Shown here: piece after piece, positions 57,835 through 64,000 of the stretch
How the letters are laid out: every line of letters starts with the position of its first letter
How positions within the stretch are numbered: the stretch's first letter is position 1
Assembly: GCA_020080175.1 (NCBI GenBank)
Contig: JAGHQL010000084.1
Span: 1 to 64,000 of the forward strand
Direction of reading: 5' to 3'
DNA length: 64,000 nucleotides
From: Glutinoglossum americanum
Taxonomy: Eukaryota; Ascomycota; Geoglossomycetes; Geoglossales; Geoglossaceae
Made by a program: the position numbers and the translations under genes
Notes under the pieces: model-generated
Databases searched by the model: none
Seen by the model: the letters and a program-made list of their open reading frames with translations, nothing else
What the model was told of the DNA's origin: nothing

Positions 57835-60800
57835 CTTGCCTAGCCGGTTTTCCTGTGTTCACAGTGTGAGCTGGGTTGCCTGCGATGGCTGTTTGGTCGA
57901 TAGTGAGTAACCCACAATCGTGAAAAGGTTGTTCCTTCACAAAACCATCAAGCCATGGGCCTCTTCCAATATCCCTTACGTGTGCTTGGCTAGCACAGCC
58001 CACTGATTTGAGGCAACTCCTTAATTACAAGGCGAATACGCGAAAAACAGCGGCGCTCAACCCACCTTAACGTTGCTCAAGCCGCAAATGCAATAAGGCT
58101 TCCAAAGCGGAAACAGCGCCAGTGTGGTTATCCGTGCCGTTTCTGAAGCTGTACGTAATCTTTGGTGAACCGGGAACCTGCTATCGGACGGGAGCACTTT
58201 TCAATCCTGAGCACAAAGGAGCAATACCAACGCGTTTCTCCCCGACAGCAAACTAAAGATGAACTAAAGCTAAGTGACTCAGGAAATAGCGTCTCATGGG
58301 AGATGGGTGGTGCTAAAAGGCGAAAAAAGTGTAGGGTGGGTCAAGGAGGGCTGAACCACCCCCATCGGGCGCATTTCCTGTGGGTTTGCAAGGGACCAAT
58401 CAGAAGCAAACGCAGCGCCGTGATACGGTCGATCGCCCCCATGCCGCATCCACCACCCACATAGCCAAGAAATTAACAAGTTGGCCCTTTCGTTTCCGGG
58501 CGGGCGCCACACACCAATCTTGATTGCAAGCACAGTGTGAGCCTGCACTTTTCCCGCCCTCTGTTTGGCTAGAAACTGCAGGTTGATGGTGGGTGGGGAA
58601 ACGAAAGGCTTGGGGTTAGCTGGGCGGCCTCATGCAGGTAATGCGCGTGGTAATATGCGAATGGATGTGTGGATGGGGGTAATAGGTGAGCGTGATGGCA
58701 AGAAAAAACGCCGAAAAGTGTTGGCGATCTCTTCTTGGTCATCCCACAGCAATCGGGTCGAGTTTGTGAAGCCTCGTACCGCACGTGACCATTGTGCATA
58801 GAGAACTCCTGTTTCGGAATCTGTGCGTTGCTCACGATCCGTCACATCAAGTCACTAATCGATAAACTAGGGTCAATCACACGGTTCCCAGCACGGCCCT
58901 GGCCCTCGCTTGTCCGGTTCACGGCAAAACCGCATATAGATTGCGTGGGAAGAGAAGATGTCACGGAAGCATTGGTCGAGTTAATCTCATGTCAGGGCAT
59001 ATGGCAGAAGTGGGCTATTTGACTCCGTTCGATAAGGGCAGAGGAGCGACGTGTGGACCTTGAGAGCGCTGTAGGTGTCACTTCCCGCTGCAAACATCGA
59101 TTAACTAGCCAACTAGTCTAACTTATGACCGGCGGCGGGGACACCCATCACATTTTCGAACGCGTTTAAGGTCGAATCAGTCAGCCTATCCCTTCTCTCA
59201 AGGCTATCGGGTTGAGCGTGGATTTGTAAAGTATGTCCTCTAGTTAGTCATGGTGTTCCTTCACATTGTGTACGTAAGGAACGCTAGGATGATGAAACCG
59301 TTCAGAAGATAGCGTTCTCGAGCTAGTTTCGCGGCTCCGATGATAAATTAATGCTTATCGAGCCGAGGCTAGCACACACTTTCGCCCTCCACCGCCTTAC
59401 GGGCAAAGGGTAAGTATCTACAAGGGTATAAAGGGCGTGGAGCGGAGAGACTAGAGAGTGCTCAGGGTGTCCACTGCGAGCTACAAACGGGGCCCGTCCG
59501 CGATGGTGGTACCCCTGTACCTTTAATCCACGAAGCCGAGGACGGAGGCCTCTCACCGGGCCAGCCATTACACCGCCTAATCCCTTCTAGCTGCCGGCTC
59601 TATACCAGCTAGTGCCGGAAAACTCCCTATTTTCAAACACGGACGATCAGCAAATTTCTTGCCTATCTAGGGAAAACCAAAGATCCACGTGATGGACTGC
59701 CCCTTATCACATAGTGCTCACCTAAGTCCTTCCCGAGCATTCACCAGCCTGGGCACCTGTGTACGTAGCATATCTTACTCTCTGAGAGCAGAAAACAGGG
59801 CCTCAGCGATACCGCCCATCCTAGCCCCACCACATTCCATTCCCAGGTCCTCACCGCATTGACAAGCTCGTCAAGATCAAACCATCTGACCCAACCTAGC
59901 GGGCACGCACAGACCATACGGCAAAGGGCTGGACCAGCCGGAAGTTCACGCCTACAAGACGAAAATAATGAAACACAGATTGCTCCCATGTAGACTAGAC
60001 AGTGGTGCTCGGGCCATGGCGAACGAAAGTAGCAGGTGTGTTGGTTCCAGCGAGCCGTTAGATAACTACCGGGAAATTTTCCCGCTGCGGAGCGATAGGC
60101 AGAATGCGATTTCTATCCGGCCCGATCCACTCTAGGACTCAAGGGCAGAAGCGAAGGAAATCCCCTGACGGCAATATCACGGTCTCTGCCCGGAGATTAA
60201 ATCTACAACGGGCGTACGGGCAAAATTTCTTCCGTCAACACAAATGTGTCACGTTACACCACACCATCCGCCTTACCATGGCTGGTGTTGTCATCTTTTC
60301 AATTTTCTTTTGGCAGCAGCGACGAACGCCTGGTGATGTCGCACGAACGTTCGTACATATGTAAGGTGTATGTACGTACGTTTATTCGAGCCACGAGTGC
60401 CAGTGTTTTCCTCCCCAGAGAGGTTAGGATTGAGGTGTGGGTGAATCTTAAATTTGTCCCCGGACAATTTTTCCTATTGTAGGTTCCAAACTCTGCACTG
60501 CGGTATCGTGAATGACTCCCGCCCCATCGGAGAGTAAGAGTAAAACTTAAAAGAAATATCGGCACTCCTCGACTTCCGCGGAAGAGAAAGGCAGCGGCAC
60601 CTGCAGCGAAAACAAAGTATGACCTAGAATCCGTCCAAATCGATCAGATCCAGATCCACGGAAATTTATCCCACCTCAAGCAACAGAAACGAACCGGCGA
60701 ATGGAACAAACGCGGCCTCGAAAAGAAAACCTTATCATTTCTTTTTCTTCCCGCGATGTGTGTGGGGATCGGTGATCGTGTTGAATGTATGGTCCTCGCC

Positions 60801-63800
60801 TCGCCCGCCACCAAGAAAAGGAAAAGTCGGCTCTGCTCGGAACCTATCACTCCCCCAACACGAACTCCTCGCGAACACACAGCCCACATATCCCTACTCG
60901 CCCGTTACAACATCCCGGCCATCCCGAGACCCATAATATTATTGGTGCTAGATTGGCCAATCAGTAGGCCAGGTGAGCCATCCTTACGTGAAAAAAGAAA
61001 TCAAAGGCAGGGTCTGAGCGGGGAGAGATGTCTTCTGCACTACTATCTGCTCTGCATGCATTGCTCATCACGGTCACACCCGCAGATTGACATTGAATAG
61101 GGAAAAAGTAACGGTGAGGTTGGACCCGGGTATGTAACACACGCTGACGTTGATTTATTTTCTTTTAGATATCGGTGGGGTGGTGAGTGATCCCCGGGGA
61201 GTCGGCGATGTGGCGAGTGCGCCATTTGCTGCTTTATATGGCGCAAGGTCAATCCGGACCGACTAAGGTAGGTGGCTAGAACAACTAAATCCTTTCACGG
61301 TGCAACTAAATCGGACGAGCCAGACAAAACCCGGCCTTCATGAGTCGCCACACAAAGAAGCTCGGTATAGATTATGCATACTGCGATATTCAATGCTTTG
61401 AGGGGCCACGAGCCGTCATTCCAGCGAGTGCTTGGCTCGCCGTGGTGACTAAATGGGTAGCCTAGGCAGAGGAATAAGCGTGCTAGCCCATAGGATCTAA
61501 TGCGCCGAGATGGAGACGGCTTTTTGTACTCCAACCAGAAATAGGTTGCCCGCGGGGGCCGGTCTAACCAGGAAGGCCAAGGAAGGATCACCAGAGCAGA
61601 GCAGAATTACCAACCACCGGCAGCCGACAATACAATCATACAATCTCTTACCCGCCACTCATCTCAACCCGTGTGAGTGCTAGAAAACCAAGCTTGGTAA
61701 GCAAATCTCCCCCCAAAACGGTACCTCACTACACACAGTCCCTCCATCCTACTACAATTACCACTACCTAACCGCATCTCCCAACCCACAACATCAAATA
61801 GCACCCACACCAAAACAACCTATCCAACCCCAAAACCAAAGCTCAATCTCTCATCCTAATTAAACCCCCCCCCCTCCAACATATCACTACCCTCGCCAGC
61901 GCTCTACCTTCCTTACCTTAGCGGCCACGCACCAAAGACAACAGGCTCCTAAGACACCAGCCTAAGGCACAGTAGGGCCTGCGCCGTGTGAAACAGGTAA
62001 CATGCCTATATACCCAGCGCAGCCGTACCTGTCCGCAAAACGCGGCCTACGAAATAGCATAATAGCATTGCTCCTGTACCTAGCTAGCAGAGAGTTGGTG
62101 AGCTCGTCATGATACAAACGGACACACACTCAGCTCCCTTATCCGTCTGGCATAGCGTACTGCCTTAACCCAAGACTAGGGCTCAAACCCTGTTTCATCC
62201 GCAGTCTCTCGTGCCTGGCCGTCTAGGCCCAACTACCTTATCACATTAACTATAGATGGTCGGGAGGAACTGCTTCAAGAGGAAAGCAGTAGATATCCTG
62301 CCTAGTTGCCTTATAGCGCACCCCCCGCGCAAGTCTCGAGGCGCCGATTGTTCCCATTGTAACGTCTGTTGCATTGCCACTTGAGTTCTCGGAAAGCTTA
62401 GATAGGTAGTCTTTCAGCCATGGCTTGCCTGCGAAACGAGAATTTCTTTCGGCTCGATATCTGCTAGGGGAAAATCGAGGCGGCCGGGGTGAGAGAGGTA
62501 GGAGTTTCTCTTTACACTATCTCTACCTTGTGTGGTTGTTTATGCTTTAAGCTCCTGGACTGCTGATAAAAATGCGTAGTTTACTTAGTTGATCTGTGGG
62601 TCTAGAATTTAAACCTAACATAGCATGTGACGTTATCGCACTCAGGGGTTTTGTCACATGAAAATAGGCATCGCCGTGAAACGTGGGATGTTGTGAACCA
62701 TTTTGCCGATGATGCCATCCGTGGGTGGTGGCTCCCAATCATAGGTGCTAGTTATCCAACCTCATTCCAGTTGTAGATGTCCAGACGGAGCGTATTTAGT
62801 TCAAAGCGATAGAATACAACGTGGTTTTCCAGTGCGTCCACAATGACGAGGTTATGGTGCTGAGTGGGTTGGGTGGGTTTGAATAAGCTCAACTAGTCTC
62901 CCGGCATGAGATATCGGTGAGGCGATGCGACACCATAGGAACCTGGAACTCTAATGCAGATGTAGAGCAGCCATTTGAGACAAACACCTAGTTATCTGGT
63001 CACACCGTATGGGATCCTCACGGAGACGGTGAGGTGCCTATTGCCTTCACATAGGTGGTAAGAGTCATCGGCAGACCGAATCCGTTGACCGCTCCAACCT
63101 ATCACATTTGGTTCATTCGGCTTATTTACCCGGTAAGTAAGGAGCAGCCTTTCATGTCACAAGCAACCACAGGCTTTCCCGCTGATAGCTGCCGGATTCT
63201 CCGACTGTTGTATGAAGCAGTGGTCGCGGTGGTTAAGGTAACAGGGCACCTATGACTAGTTACCTTACTTTGCAGGGAACCAAGAATACAATCAAGGTCA
63301 ATGCGATACACTAACGCGGGCTAGACTTGACCGGCCATCAATGCAGCATGCTTCGCCCCGCGCAAAAAAAATCGTGGAGCCCTACTTAGCTGTGCATAAA
63401 GTCAGGTAACTCACTGGGTTTCCATATTCAAGCACCAATCGCACCGCCCCCAAACTGCCGATCCATGCGGCTAACTCCGGCCCGGGATCTAGTTAGCTGT
63501 CGAGTCCAACCCGCCTCGCCCAGTCTAGCCCAATCCGACCCAACTTTCTTGGACCGGAGATGTCGCCAAGCAGCGCTATGCAACCCGCGCCACGAGAGAA
63601 GCCAAGTAATCCTGTCAAAGCTGTAGAAAACTAGCTTGACTTAAATCGCGCAAGCAGGTATTGATGGATACTGTGAGAGGTGTGAGTGCATCCCCCCGGC
63701 GTCCATATGGGGCGAGGGGCGCGCGGGGCGAGGCTGAGGAACAGGGCTTGCTGGGCCCTTACTTCACCACAGGTAAAATTATGCAGCCTGGCTATCTTCG

Positions 63801-64000
63801 CCAATCGGGGTTTGCCAGCCTAGTTAAATTGGGGATTTACAACGTAGCGATATGCACTGCATCAACCCAACATATTTGTGTTACATCCGGTTTCACCTGC
63901 TCTGCTCCTTACAACTATGTGGACACCAATCTGGAGATGGACTGTAGCTAGCCTCGTTCATGGTTCAGGGAAGCTGCACAGCCCATCAGTTGATCACGAG
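57835..64000. other. Long region without a supported gene
   Basis: About 6.2 kb. Open frames are short (at most ~114 codons, 60756-61100) and show no domain. A C-rich, CA-rich tract lies at 61670-61870 and short palindromes such as CGAACGTTCG occur near 60345. It may hold decayed mobile DNA, but no terminal repeats or enzyme motifs were found. Confidence 0.45.

Noticed and set aside
60343-60385. Clustered short palindromes (CGAACGTTCG, GTACGTACGT)
   Set aside because: Short and isolated; expected at low rate by chance and not linked to a gene.

Overview
The window looks like nuclear DNA of a filamentous ascomycete (Pezizomycotina). Its genes are split by many short introns (about 43-80 bp, with GTAAGT/GTATGT-like donors and CTAAC/CTGAC-like branch sites). 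It encodes typical fungal families: a Zn2Cys6 regulator, NACHT-ankyrin NLR proteins, Sel1 and DUF7580 proteins, and short-chain dehydrogenases. All exon models were built by hand, matching splice phase and family motifs. Nothing was searched against a database, so the species is not named.

Left part (1-28 kb) is mostly conserved-looking genes: an aldo-keto reductase (2.0-3.0 kb), a 1,613-residue F-box protein (5.5-10.7 kb), a Zn2Cys6 transcription factor (12.2-14.8 kb), a C2H2 zinc-finger protein on the minus strand (17.2-19.9 kb), a guanine deaminase (23.6-25.2 kb) and a pyroglutamyl-peptidase I on the minus strand (27.0-27.8 kb). Long stretches between them hold no gene I can support.

Middle part (28-55 kb) is an accessory, immunity-like region. 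Two intact NLR genes, on opposite strands, share one plan: an N-terminal serine-hydrolase (SesB-like) domain, a NACHT NTPase, then ankyrin repeats. They end differently: the first has a predicted beta-rich domain, the second a ZZ zinc finger. Between them lie a diverged ubiquitin-like gene, a Sel1-repeat gene, a fungal zinc-finger gene and a DUF7580 gene. Each of these four carries one or two in-frame stops that a single C-to-T change could produce, which looks like repeat-induced point mutation or simple decay. Then come a small ankyrin protein, two short-chain dehydrogenases, a 40-bp tandem repeat and two poorly understood minus-strand loci, one with a collagen-like tail.

Right part (55-64 kb) has one large disordered minus-strand protein of unknown function and then about 6 kb with no supported gene. 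The most interesting signals are the pair of NLRs with different C-terminal ends beside a ubiquitin-like gene and a DUF7580 gene, the cluster of C-to-T-type stops next to intact NLRs, and an 8-nucleotide microexon that encodes the metal-binding HxH motif of the guanine deaminase.
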